Shown piece by piece: positions 1 through 7,524 of a DNA stretch of 36,623 nucleotides. Position 1 is the stretch's first letter. Each line of letters begins with the position of its first letter. Under the pieces are notes generated by a model that had not been told where the DNA came from, did not search any database, and worked only from the letters and a program-made list of their open reading frames with translations. Where the stretch lies: positions 1 to 36,623 of the forward strand of contig CAMCTJ010000019.1 of assembly GCA_945878405.1 (NCBI GenBank), read 5' to 3'. A program made the position numbers and the translations under genes. Source of the stretch: Bdellovibrio sp. ZAP7. GTDB lineage: Bacteria > Bdellovibrionota > FAC87 > UBA2466.

Positions 1-13
1 TTTGAGATTAATT

Positions 14-89
14 TGGAGCGGGTGACGAGGTTCGAACTCGCGACCCTCAGCTTGGGAAGCTGATGCTCTACCAACTGAGCTACACCCGC
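14..89 (-). tRNA. tRNA-Gly(CCC)
   Basis: Read on the minus strand the segment folds as a full cloverleaf. The acceptor GCGGGTG pairs with CACCCGC (83-89 with 18-24), the D stem is GCTC/GAGC, and the anticodon stem TCAGC/GCTGA encloses loop TTCCCAA. The T arm is GCGAG-TTCGAAC-CTCGT with one G-U pair. Positions 34-36 read CCC, decoding GGG glycine. The discriminator is U, as usual for bacterial tRNA-Gly, and CCA is encoded (14-16). Confidence 0.96.
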
Positions 90-107
90 ATCGAAAGCTT
101 CTTATAG

Positions 108-147
108 TAAAAAGCCCGAGGCGAATCAAGTTCGCTTCGGGCCTTTT
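108..147 (-). terminator. Rho-independent terminator, probably bidirectional
   Basis: A 12-bp stem (114-125 with 131-142, one G-T pair) encloses a 5-nt loop, TCAAG. On the minus strand it is followed by TTTTT, right after the gene that ends at 173, which it most likely terminates. The plus-strand side has only CTTTTC. It also separates that gene from the tRNA-Gly downstream. Confidence 0.85.
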
Positions 148-172
148 CAATACTAAAAAAAAGCGGAACTAA

Positions 173-460
173 TTACATCGTTCCTTCTTTTTTCATTTCT
201 TCAGCTTTCTTTTCTACTGTTTCAGCAGCTTTTTCAGCAGCCTTTTCAGCTTTCTTAGCAGCTTTTTTTGCAGATTTAGCAGCTTTTTTAGCGGTTTTTT
301 CTGTTGCAGCAGCTGCATCTTTTGCCATATCAGCAGCTTTTTCAGTTGTATGCTCAACAGCAGCTTCTGCTTTTTCTTTCATTCCTTCTTCGTGGTGATC
401 AGCGAAGACAGGCATAGAGATAAGACCAACAACTACGAGTGCATTTAATAATGCTTTCAT
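173..460 (-). CDS. Small exported Ala/Lys/Glu-rich helical protein
   Basis: The product is 95 aa. Residues 1-20 form a clear Sec signal peptide (MKALLNALVVVGLISMPVFA), with cleavage expected before DHHEE. The mature part is almost only A, K, E, T and M in KAA/EKAA-type heptad-like runs, so it should be one long amphipathic or coiled helix. There are no cysteines and no aromatic residues in the mature part. A strong ribosome site (AAAGGAG, about 6 nt before the ATG) supports the start, and a terminator follows. The composition recalls histone-H1-like or LEA-like low-complexity proteins, but the signal peptide argues against DNA binding. A periplasmic or envelope role is inferred. I do not recognise a family. 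Confidence 0.8.
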   Translation of the reverse strand: MKALLNALVVVGLISMPVFADHHEEGMKEKAEAAVEHTTEKAADMAKDAAAATEKTAKKAAKSAKKAAKKAEKAAEKAAETVEKKAEEMKKEGTM

Positions 461-540
461 GATTTTCTCCTTTTAAATAGTTTCAAACAAACAACTTGGT
501 AAGGCTACCGATGGGGTATCTAAAATGCAAATATAAAGAG

Positions 541-1305
541 TTAAAGTGCTTGAATTGACTGGACTATTTGGCATATTGCGTCAGGGCTCAAATCGTTTCT
601 CCAATCCCCTCCCACTTTTAAAAACGACCCCACAATAAAGCCGTCAGCCGGAGCGAACTCCGAAGCGTTTTGGGGTGTGATGCCTGAGCCGATTAGCACT
701 GGCAATGCCACGGCTTTTTTTACTTTTGCCAATTCTTCAACCGATGCTTTTTGCCCGGTACTTGCTCCGGTCAAAATAACCGCATCTGCGCCAAAAAACT
801 CAGCTGCTTTAGCCGTCTCAACAATATCTACGTCTGATGTCATGGCATGGCTAGAATGCTTTTTCTTAATATCCGCCATTATTTTTATGTGGTTTGCTCC
901 CAGTTCTTTTCTGAATCGGAGTAAAGAACCGGCACAGGCCTCTATCATTCCCTCATCTGCAATATGAGTGAAAACAAATCCTTCGGCTCGAATCCAATCT
1001 GCCCCAATCGCATGTGCCACACTCAAAGCAGCCTCATTGGCTCCCGCTAAAATTTGGACACCTAAAGGAATTTTTGTTTCTTTTCGGATTTCTGAACCAA
1101 TCACTGCCATAGCGGCCGTAATTTCGGGGCCCACTGCGCTCTTTAAATAAGGAACGTCATGCATGTTCTCAAATAAAATTCCCGAACAGCCATGCTTTTC
1201 TAAAAGCTTTGCTTCAGTGACCGCTTTCTCCACCATTTTTTCAAAGTTGCCGTCGTAACGGGGAGTTCCCGGTAGAGGCCCTACATGAACCATTCCCCAA
1301 ATCAT
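541..1305 (-). CDS. BtpA/SgcQ-family TIM-barrel protein (copy 1)
   Basis: The product is 254 aa, full length for the BtpA family (PF03437). The N-terminus MIWGMVHVGPLPGTPRY is the family signature. ENMHDVPY (about 47-54) and the RAEGFVFTHIADEG stretch resemble the SgcQ-like branch. GSGITPQN...ADGFIVGS near the C-terminus looks like the phosphate-binding end of TrpF/HisA-type barrels, so a phosphorylated ligand is possible. BtpA affects photosystem I in Synechocystis, but the biochemical reaction is not settled and this is not a phototroph-type locus. Its ATG overlaps the stop of the upstream BtpA paralogue (ATGA, 1302-1305), so translation is probably coupled. It is the last gene of the run that begins with the PBP1B gene. 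Confidence 0.9.
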   Translation of the reverse strand: MIWGMVHVGPLPGTPRYDGNFEKMVEKAVTEAKLLEKHGCSGILFENMHDVPYLKSAVGPEITAAMAVIGSEIRKETKIPLGVQILAGANEAALSVAHAIGADWIRAEGFVFTHIADEGMIEACAGSLLRFRKELGANHIKIMADIKKKHSSHAMTSDVDIVETAKAAEFFGADAVILTGASTGQKASVEELAKVKKAVALPVLIGSGITPQNASEFAPADGFIVGSFLKVGGDWRNDLSPDAICQIVQSIQAL

Positions 1306-2093
1306 ACGAGCCTTCCTCTTTGTAATCGCTCGACTAACTTTTTCACCCGCTTTTCATCAATTGGAGCCTCTAAACTAGACTTCAAAGACGAACCCACAAT
1401 AAAGCCATCTGCAAACGGACTCAGCTCATCGATATTCTCAACGGTGACCCCGCTTCCGATCCACACAGGAACACCTGAAGCGATTTGCTTTACTGTCTTT
1501 AGTCGCTCGAGATCCACCGGTTTTCCTGTTCCCGCTCCAGAAACGATCAACCCATCTGCTCCCGAACGGTGAAGTGTTTCCTCTACTTCTGCCTCAAGCG
1601 TTCTTTCAGAAAGCGCTGAAGAATACTTCACTGCCACATCGGCAAACACACGGATGTGAGAAGCATCTATTTTTTTTCTAAACCGCATGATTTCATGCGC
1701 TTTGCCTTGGATAATTCCTTGATCCGTCAGCCTGGCACCAGTGAGGATATTTACTCGAACAAAATCGGCTCTAGCAGCTTTTGCGATAGCCAGTGCCGCG
1801 ATACCATCATTCCTCAAAACGTTTATTCCTAAAGGAAGTTTAAACTGTTTTTTTACTGCTCTTCCTAATACCGCAAGGTGGGCTACCGTCTCGGAGGGAA
1901 CTCTGTCAGGAAAGAAAGGCAGATCCCCATAATTCTCAATCATCAGAGCATCTACTCCCCCTTTTGCCAGGCTCTCAGCATCTTTAAGGATAAACGGGAG
2001 GATCTTGTTCCATTCACCTTGATAACTAGGACTTCCGGGCAAGGCAGGAGCGTGGAGCATCCCAATAATGAGTTTTGAATTTTTGGGGGTCAC
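1302..2093 (-). CDS. BtpA-family TIM-barrel protein (copy 2)
   Basis: The product is 263 aa and is clearly a paralogue of the next gene downstream, but of a different branch. It has IIGMLHAPALPGSPSY at the N-terminus, ENYGDLPF near 53-60 and RVNILTGARLTDQG in the middle, which are the usual BtpA versions of these motifs. GSGVTVENIDEL...ADGFIVGS is again a phosphate-binding-like C-terminal motif. No signal peptide, so it is cytoplasmic. The start is GTG at 2093, sharing GTGA with the stop of the CIA30-like gene. The next in-frame ATG would cut into the conserved first strand. The function is unknown; an enzyme acting on a phosphorylated small molecule is the structural inference. Confidence 0.9.
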   Translation of the reverse strand: MTPKNSKLIIGMLHAPALPGSPSYQGEWNKILPFILKDAESLAKGGVDALMIENYGDLPFFPDRVPSETVAHLAVLGRAVKKQFKLPLGINVLRNDGIAALAIAKAARADFVRVNILTGARLTDQGIIQGKAHEIMRFRKKIDASHIRVFADVAVKYSSALSERTLEAEVEETLHRSGADGLIVSGAGTGKPVDLERLKTVKQIASGVPVWIGSGVTVENIDELSPFADGFIVGSSLKSSLEAPIDEKRVKKLVERLQRGRLV

Positions 2094-2728
2094 AACTTTA
2101 ACTCAAACTCTAAGGGCGCAGTCTCGTACCACTTTTTTTGCTGGCTTCGAGAAACCTGGAAAGACAAAGCTTTCACAGAGAAAAGATCGAGTTCAAACCC
2201 TGAAACTTTTTTTCCTCTGATGGTGGGAACAAATTCTGCCCAAGGAGCTTCAAACTCTGTTGCTTCTGGCTTTACTTCAAACTCCCATTGGAAAGTTAAT
2301 GTGCCTTCGGGCTGATTGGCTTGGCGATCTTTCACGAGAACAGATGCCCACAGACCTTCCGTCCCTTGGATTCGGAATTTCAAACCCATCGATTTTTGAA
2401 CTGGTTTCGTGATGGCCGTTTCAATCAATGAAAACCCCACTCGTCCCCAGCTTCCCGGAAGCGAAGCTAAAAGACCTTTCATAATTACGTTGCCATCTTT
2501 TTTCTCTAAAAAACTTTCCGTCTCCCCAACTCCCGGGCGCTCTGTTTTATCATTCTTTAAATCCCAAAAAGCTTTCCGAGGAACCACCAGGGGGACAATC
2601 TGTCCTTCCTTAACGACGTAGATAGTATTTTCAGGAAGGGGGGTGGCTTCACTTTTACTTGAAATCAGAAAAGAGAAGGTCAAAATGCAAAGGGTCGCTG
2701 CTAGCGATTCTAAAAAAACCGAAATCAC
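2090..2728 (-). CDS. Exported CIA30-like (NDUFAF1-type) domain protein
   Basis: The product is 212 aa. Residues 1-28 look like a signal peptide (hydrophobic 9-23, SEA at 26-28). The mature part is beta-rich. VIMKGLLASL (81-90), LKFRIQGTEG (116-125) and WAEFVPTIRGKKV (163-175), with the strand-forming end SVKALSFQVS (184-193), match the layout of CIA30/NDUFAF1-type jelly-roll domains, where a W-x-x-F-x-P-T-x-R-G motif is characteristic. The assignment is from motif memory, without a search, and the N-terminal half is less convincing. It starts with GTG at 2728, overlapping the glutathione peroxidase stop by GTGA. Its end overlaps the BtpA copy 2 start. In mitochondria CIA30 helps assemble complex I; an exported bacterial version need not share that role. 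Confidence 0.68.
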   Translation of the reverse strand: MISVFLESLAATLCILTFSFLISSKSEATPLPENTIYVVKEGQIVPLVVPRKAFWDLKNDKTERPGVGETESFLEKKDGNVIMKGLLASLPGSWGRVGFSLIETAITKPVQKSMGLKFRIQGTEGLWASVLVKDRQANQPEGTLTFQWEFEVKPEATEFEAPWAEFVPTIRGKKVSGFELDLFSVKALSFQVSRSQQKKWYETAPLEFELKL

Positions 2729-3267
2729 TTTAAAGCCTTTTCTACTGCATCAATTACGGGTTTTGATTTTGGCTCCACACTTGATCGGAACCTTGCAACG
2801 ACTTTTCCCTTCTTATCCACCAAGAATTTTTCAAAGTTCCAATTCACTTCACCTTTCAGATCTGCCTCTGTGTCTTCCGTAAGGAATTTAAAAAGAGGTT
2901 GTTTCCCCACCCCTGATACTGGCCCTTTCGAAAACATCGGAAAAGTTACTCCGTAGTTTTGTTGGCAAAATTTCGCTATTTCCTGATTGGAGCCGGGTTC
3001 TTGTCCCCCAAAATCATTGCTGGGAAATCCCAAAAGAACTAGGCCTTTGGATTTATAAGCCTCATACAAAGATTGAAGCTCCTGATATTGAGGCGTGTAG
3101 CCACACCGAGAAGCTGTGTTGACTATCAAAAGAGCTTTTCCTTTATATTCATTGAGAGAAGCTTTTTTCCCATTCAAGGTCTCCAACTGAAAATCGTAAA
3201 TTCCTTGAGCAAAAAGAGGTGTTTGAACCATAAGTAACCCTGTAATGAAGTAAATTAAATTTTTCAT
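2725..3267 (-). CDS. Exported glutathione peroxidase-family thiol peroxidase
   Basis: The product is 180 aa with signal peptide 1-20 (MKNLIYFITGLLMVQTPLFA). The thioredoxin fold carries all GPx hallmarks: Cys55 in NTASRCGYTPQY, Gln89 in FPSNDFGGQEPG, and Trp143-Asn144 in NWNFEKFLVD. Together these make the Cys-Gln-Trp-Asn tetrad. The active site has cysteine, not selenocysteine. Such enzymes usually reduce peroxides with thioredoxin-like donors; in the periplasm the donor is unknown. Cys101, in the KFCQQNYGV helix, is a candidate resolving cysteine. The gene starts 20 nt after the PBP1B stop and is joined by GTGA to the next gene. Confidence 0.93.
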   Translation of the reverse strand: MKNLIYFITGLLMVQTPLFAQGIYDFQLETLNGKKASLNEYKGKALLIVNTASRCGYTPQYQELQSLYEAYKSKGLVLLGFPSNDFGGQEPGSNQEIAKFCQQNYGVTFPMFSKGPVSGVGKQPLFKFLTEDTEADLKGEVNWNFEKFLVDKKGKVVARFRSSVEPKSKPVIDAVEKALK

Positions 3268-3287
3268 GATGGAACTCTATCAAATCC

Positions 3288-5483
3288 TTAGGGCCTGGAA
3301 AAATCTTTTTTCTGATAAAAGGGTCTAGCGTCTTTCATGAAGTCGACCCACAGCGGGAGAGCTGCCGCCGCTCCGGTCAACCCTACTTTTTCCGTGTCAT
3401 CATACCCCACCCAAATGAGAGCCAGAATTTCTGAAGAAAACCCGACAAACCAGGCATCTTTAAAATCATTGGTGGTTCCGGTTTTTCCCGCAAACCCCTC
3501 TAGATCCAGACCGTAACCTTGAGCTGATTGAGCTGTGCCTTGGGAGAAAACGCCTTTCAGCAATTCCACCGTTTTGTAGGTAGCCTCCGGATTGAGTCGC
3601 GGCTCTTTTCCAAAAGGAAAATCGAAAACCATATTTCCATTCCCATCAAAGACCTGAGAAACCGGCCTCAATCGACACCCTTGTCCCAAATTGGCAAGCG
3701 TCGTGTAACTCTCCGCTAACTCCAGGGGACTCACTTCCGCACTTCCCAAACTGATTGAAGGGAAAAGGGGAATAGCTGAGCGAATTCCGGATTTTTTTAT
3801 GTTTTCTTGGATAGGCGCCAATCCTACTGCTTGTGCCAATCTCGCAGTAGGAATATTGATGGATTTCTGGAGAGCCTCTGCCGCGGTTACTTCGGTAGGA
3901 GAATCCTCCTCATAATTCCCAGGTTTCCAGGTTTGCTTATCGTAAATCCATTCAAAAGGGCTTCCATCTAATTTCGTCTCTCCCGTAAAGGGGGCCTCAA
4001 AAGTCGCTTTTTCAAATGCAGAAAGAAAAACAAATGGCTTGAATAAGGAGCCAGGCTGTCGTTTTCCCGTTAAAACTCGATTGAACTGAGTTTGGCGATA
4101 TCCACTTCCCCCTTGCAGAGCTAAAACGTTACAATTCACCACGTCGATTGCAATGAGCGCGCTTTGAAGCCGTGTTCCCTTTTCATCTTTCTTTTTAATG
4201 GACGCATACCCCTTGGTAAGTCGTTCTAAATTACTTTTCAGTCCCTTAGAGGCCGCCGATTGGAGAAACGGATTTAAAGTCGTGTAGACGGTTAAAGACT
4301 CGGAACTGAGTCTTGCTTTTATGTCAGTCGGGAGATCCATAAAAACCAAATCCATGAAATACCCAATGTCTTCTAAATTTCTCTCAGGAGGCACCACTCC
4401 TAGTGGTTCTTTTAAACTCTCGTCGTATTCGCCTTGAAGAATAAATCCCGCATCCAGCATTTTTTTCAGAACCAGATTTCGTCTCTTTAATACCCTCTCC
4501 GGAGCACGGTGGGGATCATGCGCATTGGGAAGCTGAATGATTGCCGCCAGAGTAGCGCTTTGATTTAAAGACAAATCAGAAGCAGCTTGATTGAAATAAA
4601 ATCGAGCTCCCTCTTGGACACCATGAATCTCATGGGTACTCCATTGACCTAAGTACACTTCATTCAAGTAAGCTTCTAAAATAGCCTCTTTGGAGTACTT
4701 CATTTCAGCCACAATTGCGTAGAGCGCTTCTTGAACTTTTCTGAAAATTGATTTTTCTCTAGTGAAAAAGAGATTCTTCATGAGCTGTTGGGTAATCGTG
4801 CTTCCCCCTTGAACAAATTTCCCAGCTCGGATGTCTTGAATCAAAGCCCTCATGATCGAGCGAAAACTCACGCCAGGATGCTCGAGAAAATGAACATCTT
4901 CGATCGCCATTGCGGCATACCTCATTGAGGTGGGGATATCGGAAAGCGCTATGGGGCTTTGGGTGCGAACTCTACCTGCGTAAAAAGAGCTGATACTCCG
5001 CGGAGGAAAATCTAATTCAGAAACTGGCTCTCCTGAATCTATCCGATAGAGATTGTCTACTTCTAGCGTTCCAAACTCTTTTTCAAAAAAACTGATTCTT
5101 ACTTTGAGTTGTTCTAATTTTCTTCCCACTCCGTCAAATAAAGGACGATGAATGAGAAGGCTTCTCGATGAGGTAGGACTGGCCTCCCAGGCGAACTCTC
5201 TTTCAGGCAAACCATCAACTGCTCGACTTTTTCGAAATCCCACATCGGTTAAAAAGGTTTCTAATTGAGTTACCGAAAAGACATCTCCCCGCTTGAGAGC
5301 TGGAAAAACGCCATAAAACACAGTTGGCTGATTACTTTTAAGTTGATCAATTCGCTCAGATACTTGGTGAAGGACAAACCAACTATACAAAAGCGAGATG
5401 AGAAAAATACTGGCTAGGGTCCCTAAAACTATCAGACCACGGGATTGAATTTTTAAGTGGGGTCTTTTGATCATTGAAAACAT
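3288..5483 (-). CDS. mrcB: Class A penicillin-binding protein, PBP1B type
   Basis: The product is 731 aa, a bifunctional peptidoglycan glycosyltransferase/transpeptidase anchored in the inner membrane. One N-terminal TM helix lies at about 17-38. A UB2H-like region (about 55-145) typical of PBP1B follows. The GT51 domain has catalytic Glu195 in AIEDVHFLEHPG, GGSTITQQ at 226-233 and Glu270 in the ILEAYLNEVYLG block. The transpeptidase has Ser479 in the SLFK box, SIN at 541-543 and KTGT at 667-670. The C-terminus stops soon after the KTG domain. In E. coli PBP1B is activated by LpoB through UB2H; no LpoB is visible here. ATG4 is an alternative start. Only 26 nt separate it from the divergent DUF507 gene. 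Confidence 0.96.
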   Translation of the reverse strand: MFSMIKRPHLKIQSRGLIVLGTLASIFLISLLYSWFVLHQVSERIDQLKSNQPTVFYGVFPALKRGDVFSVTQLETFLTDVGFRKSRAVDGLPEREFAWEASPTSSRSLLIHRPLFDGVGRKLEQLKVRISFFEKEFGTLEVDNLYRIDSGEPVSELDFPPRSISSFYAGRVRTQSPIALSDIPTSMRYAAMAIEDVHFLEHPGVSFRSIMRALIQDIRAGKFVQGGSTITQQLMKNLFFTREKSIFRKVQEALYAIVAEMKYSKEAILEAYLNEVYLGQWSTHEIHGVQEGARFYFNQAASDLSLNQSATLAAIIQLPNAHDPHRAPERVLKRRNLVLKKMLDAGFILQGEYDESLKEPLGVVPPERNLEDIGYFMDLVFMDLPTDIKARLSSESLTVYTTLNPFLQSAASKGLKSNLERLTKGYASIKKKDEKGTRLQSALIAIDVVNCNVLALQGGSGYRQTQFNRVLTGKRQPGSLFKPFVFLSAFEKATFEAPFTGETKLDGSPFEWIYDKQTWKPGNYEEDSPTEVTAAEALQKSINIPTARLAQAVGLAPIQENIKKSGIRSAIPLFPSISLGSAEVSPLELAESYTTLANLGQGCRLRPVSQVFDGNGNMVFDFPFGKEPRLNPEATYKTVELLKGVFSQGTAQSAQGYGLDLEGFAGKTGTTNDFKDAWFVGFSSEILALIWVGYDDTEKVGLTGAAAALPLWVDFMKDARPFYQKKDFSRP

Positions 5484-5502
5484 CTTAGCTCAAGCGTACT
5501 GT
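5474..5502 (+). promoter_or_regulatory. Candidate sigma70-type promoter for the DUF507 pair
   Basis: TTGAAA (5474-5479), a 17-nt spacer, then TACTGT (5497-5502). The -10 box is weak. Transcription would start at about 5508-5510, at or next to the ATG, and no Shine-Dalgarno sequence precedes that ATG. A leaderless message is therefore possible. It lies within the start region of the divergent PBP1B gene. Confidence 0.4.
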
Positions 5503-5509
5503 CTTTCCT

Positions 5510-5788
5510 ATGCGCTTAAGTGAATTTCAAGTGAAATACCTCTGCCAAAAATTACTGTTGGGCCTTAAAAGTAAAAAGCTAATCGTCTTAAAAAAGTCAG
5601 AAATGGATGTTTTAAATAAAATGCAGGAAATTTTCATCCAGGACCTGAAAGTGGAAGATGCCATTAATCGCGAAGCTGAGAAAATTCTGGCTCAATACGA
5701 AGCTCAAATGGGAGACAAGGTCGACCGGCAGAAGATGTTCCAAATGATAAAAAAACAGCTCATTAAGGATAAGGGCGTAGTGATTTAA
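5510..5788 (+). CDS. DUF507 family protein (first copy)
   Basis: The product is 92 aa, highly charged, cytoplasmic and all-helical by composition. The opening MRLSEFQVKYLCQKLL, the DLKVEDAINREAEKIL block (about 45-60) and the closing KMFQMIKKQLIKDKGVVI match the DUF507 family (PF04368), which has no known function. It is followed 11 nt later by a second, divergent DUF507 gene. Tandem pairs of this kind are, as I recall, common in delta-type bacteria. No ribosome site is obvious before the ATG. Confidence 0.88.
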   Translation: MRLSEFQVKYLCQKLLLGLKSKKLIVLKKSEMDVLNKMQEIFIQDLKVEDAINREAEKILAQYEAQMGDKVDRQKMFQMIKKQLIKDKGVVI

Positions 5789-5799
5789 GAAAGTTTTCT

Positions 5800-6069
5800 A
5801 TGATTTCAGAAGAAAAAATGACTCACATTGTCCACCTGGTTTTGGATGGCATTTGGAAACAGGATCTGGTGGATTATCCGAATGAAGAAGAGGCTTTGCG
5901 AGAGGCTAAGAAAATTTGTTTGGGATACATTCAACAGATTAACGCGGCGAGCGAAACAGTTCGAAAAAAGATCCTTTCTCAAAAAAATCCACCAAGAGAA
6001 GGCACCCCTCAATGGGATAACCTCTATCAAAAGTACTTAGAAGAAGAAGTTCAGAAAAAAGGCGGTTAG
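5800..6069 (+). CDS. DUF507 family protein (second copy)
   Basis: The product is 89 aa. It shows the other typical DUF507 form: HIVHLVLDGIWKQDLVDYPN (11-30), EEALREAKKI, and a C-terminal PQWDNLYQKYLEEEVQKKGG. It is only weakly similar to the first copy, mainly in the layout of helices, so the two may form a hetero-oligomer; that is inference. The function is unknown. The stop codon lies in the loop of a hairpin that resembles a terminator (6055-6080). Confidence 0.88.
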   Translation: MISEEKMTHIVHLVLDGIWKQDLVDYPNEEEALREAKKICLGYIQQINAASETVRKKILSQKNPPREGTPQWDNLYQKYLEEEVQKKGG

Positions 6070-6080
6070 GCCGTCTTTTT
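6055..6080 (+). terminator. Possible rho-independent terminator overlapping the DUF507 stop
   Basis: GGCGG (6061-6065) can pair with CCGTC (6071-6075, one G-T) around loop TTAGG. The stem can extend through the upstream A-run against TTTTT (6076-6080). The hairpin uses the last codons and stop of the second DUF507 gene. The GC part is short, so termination may be partial. Confidence 0.5.
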
Positions 6081-6129
6081 CATCAAAAAATCCTTTGCTA
6101 GTGAAATCGAGTAGCGTAGTTTTACCGCT

Positions 6130-7524
6130 ATGAAAACATTACTCTTTTCCATCTGTGGTTTATTTTTAATTTCAAGCCAAGTGGTTGTTGCGGCCTCAAT
6201 GAATTTCTCGGGCTCATTTCGAACAGAAGCCACGAGCTACACAAACTTGGGGCAAACCTCGGCAAAAGAATCAAAGCAGTTTTTGATGGGAAGAGCTCTT
6301 CTCGATCCCAATTTACTCATAGATGATCACTTTAGTATCCGCTCTCAGTGGAGTCTTTTAACCTCTCCCGCTTTTACTCCGAAAGCAACTCAGCCTCTTG
6401 GTAATGGACAAGGCGGGTTTATTTTTGGCGATGTGCAGTCAGCTTCTCTCAGTCTCAATCGAGCTTGGCTTGAGTGGACATCCGATTTCGGGGTTGTCCG
6501 TTTAGGAAGAGTACCCATTTCCTGGGGGTATGGCCTTACTTGGGATGCAGGTAATCAGATTTGGGACGATTATCAAACTACGGACGACCGCCTCGAGTAT
6601 CGTTTACATTTGGGAAATGTGATTGGTGCTCTAGCTTATACGAAAGCACGGAAATTTTCGGTGCTTGAAAATACCAATGACCAGGAGTTTTACACAGCTT
6701 ATTTGCAGTACGATAATCCTGAACTAGACGTTGAGGGCGGAATTTATTTTGAGAAGCAAACTCGTTCTACTCCTACTATCGATGCGACGGGACCCACTAC
6801 AAGTAACAACCCTTTTGCTCAAGACCCCGCTACACCTGCCGGGCAGAAAACTCATCTCGGACAATTAACCCCCTACCCCAAAAATAACAATGCGGTAGAC
6901 GTTTACTTAAAGAAAACGACAGGTCGTTTTACCTTTGGTGGAGAAGTGACTTGGCTTTCTGGAAAAGCCTATAACTTAGCTGGTGGCGAGGATATCGACC
7001 TCAATGCTTTTGGAGCTATGGGGAATATCACTTTTGCGTACCATAAAATTAAGGCTTTCACCGAAGTGGTCTATGCAACGGGAGATAAGAACATCAATGA
7101 CAACTCCTCTACTGCTTTTTCCTTGCTCCACATGAACCGCGCTCGTCCCGGATTGATTTTGGGGAGAGAACTTTTAGGTACTTATCACGGTAATACCGTT
7201 AGTCAGGGCAACCTATTGGTATACGGACAAAATGGATCCTATTCAGGCCTCCTCTTTGCGCGACCAGGCTTAAGAATTGACTGGTCTCCCTCTTGGGCCT
7301 CTGGAGTTGAAGTGATTATTGCTAGAAAAGCTGCCACTCAAGATGGGGAAGATGCGAATTTGGGCTGGGAAGTCGATCTCGGTACCGACTACAACGTTTA
7401 TAAGAACTTTGATCTCGGTCTGAACTTAGGTTTTGCATTCCCTGGAAATGGAATTCCGCTCCCTTCGGGCGGAGAACATAAAAGTATATTTGCGGTTCGC
7501 ACAACTGCAGCTCTTAAATTTTGA
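6130..7524 (+). CDS. Outer-membrane beta-barrel, porin-like
   Basis: The product is 464 aa. Signal peptide 1-22 (hydrophobic 4-20, VVVAA). The mature protein alternates polar and hydrophobic residues in repeated short strands rich in G, Y, T and N and ends in LKF, a terminal aromatic typical of BamA-folded barrels. WLEWTSDFGVVRLGRVPISWGYGLTWD (about 113-139) has the look of strand-turn-strand in large porins; GRxPxxWG-type motifs occur in several carbohydrate or alginate-export-like barrels. I do not recognise a specific family. There is no ribosome site at the ATG. The stop overlaps the next gene as TGATG, so the barrel and the exported repeat protein are probably made together. Confidence 0.8.
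   Translation: MKTLLFSICGLFLISSQVVVAASMNFSGSFRTEATSYTNLGQTSAKESKQFLMGRALLDPNLLIDDHFSIRSQWSLLTSPAFTPKATQPLGNGQGGFIFGDVQSASLSLNRAWLEWTSDFGVVRLGRVPISWGYGLTWDAGNQIWDDYQTTDDRLEYRLHLGNVIGALAYTKARKFSVLENTNDQEFYTAYLQYDNPELDVEGGIYFEKQTRSTPTIDATGPTTSNNPFAQDPATPAGQKTHLGQLTPYPKNNNAVDVYLKKTTGRFTFGGEVTWLSGKAYNLAGGEDIDLNAFGAMGNITFAYHKIKAFTEVVYATGDKNINDNSSTAFSLLHMNRARPGLILGRELLGTYHGNTVSQGNLLVYGQNGSYSGLLFARPGLRIDWSPSWASGVEVIIARKAATQDGEDANLGWEVDLGTDYNVYKNFDLGLNLGFAFPGNGIPLPSGGEHKSIFAVRTTAALKF

Noticed and set aside
677-1572. Plus-strand ORFs opposite the BtpA genes
   Set aside because: They lie wholly antisense to two strongly conserved genes and have no recognisable domain or start signals.
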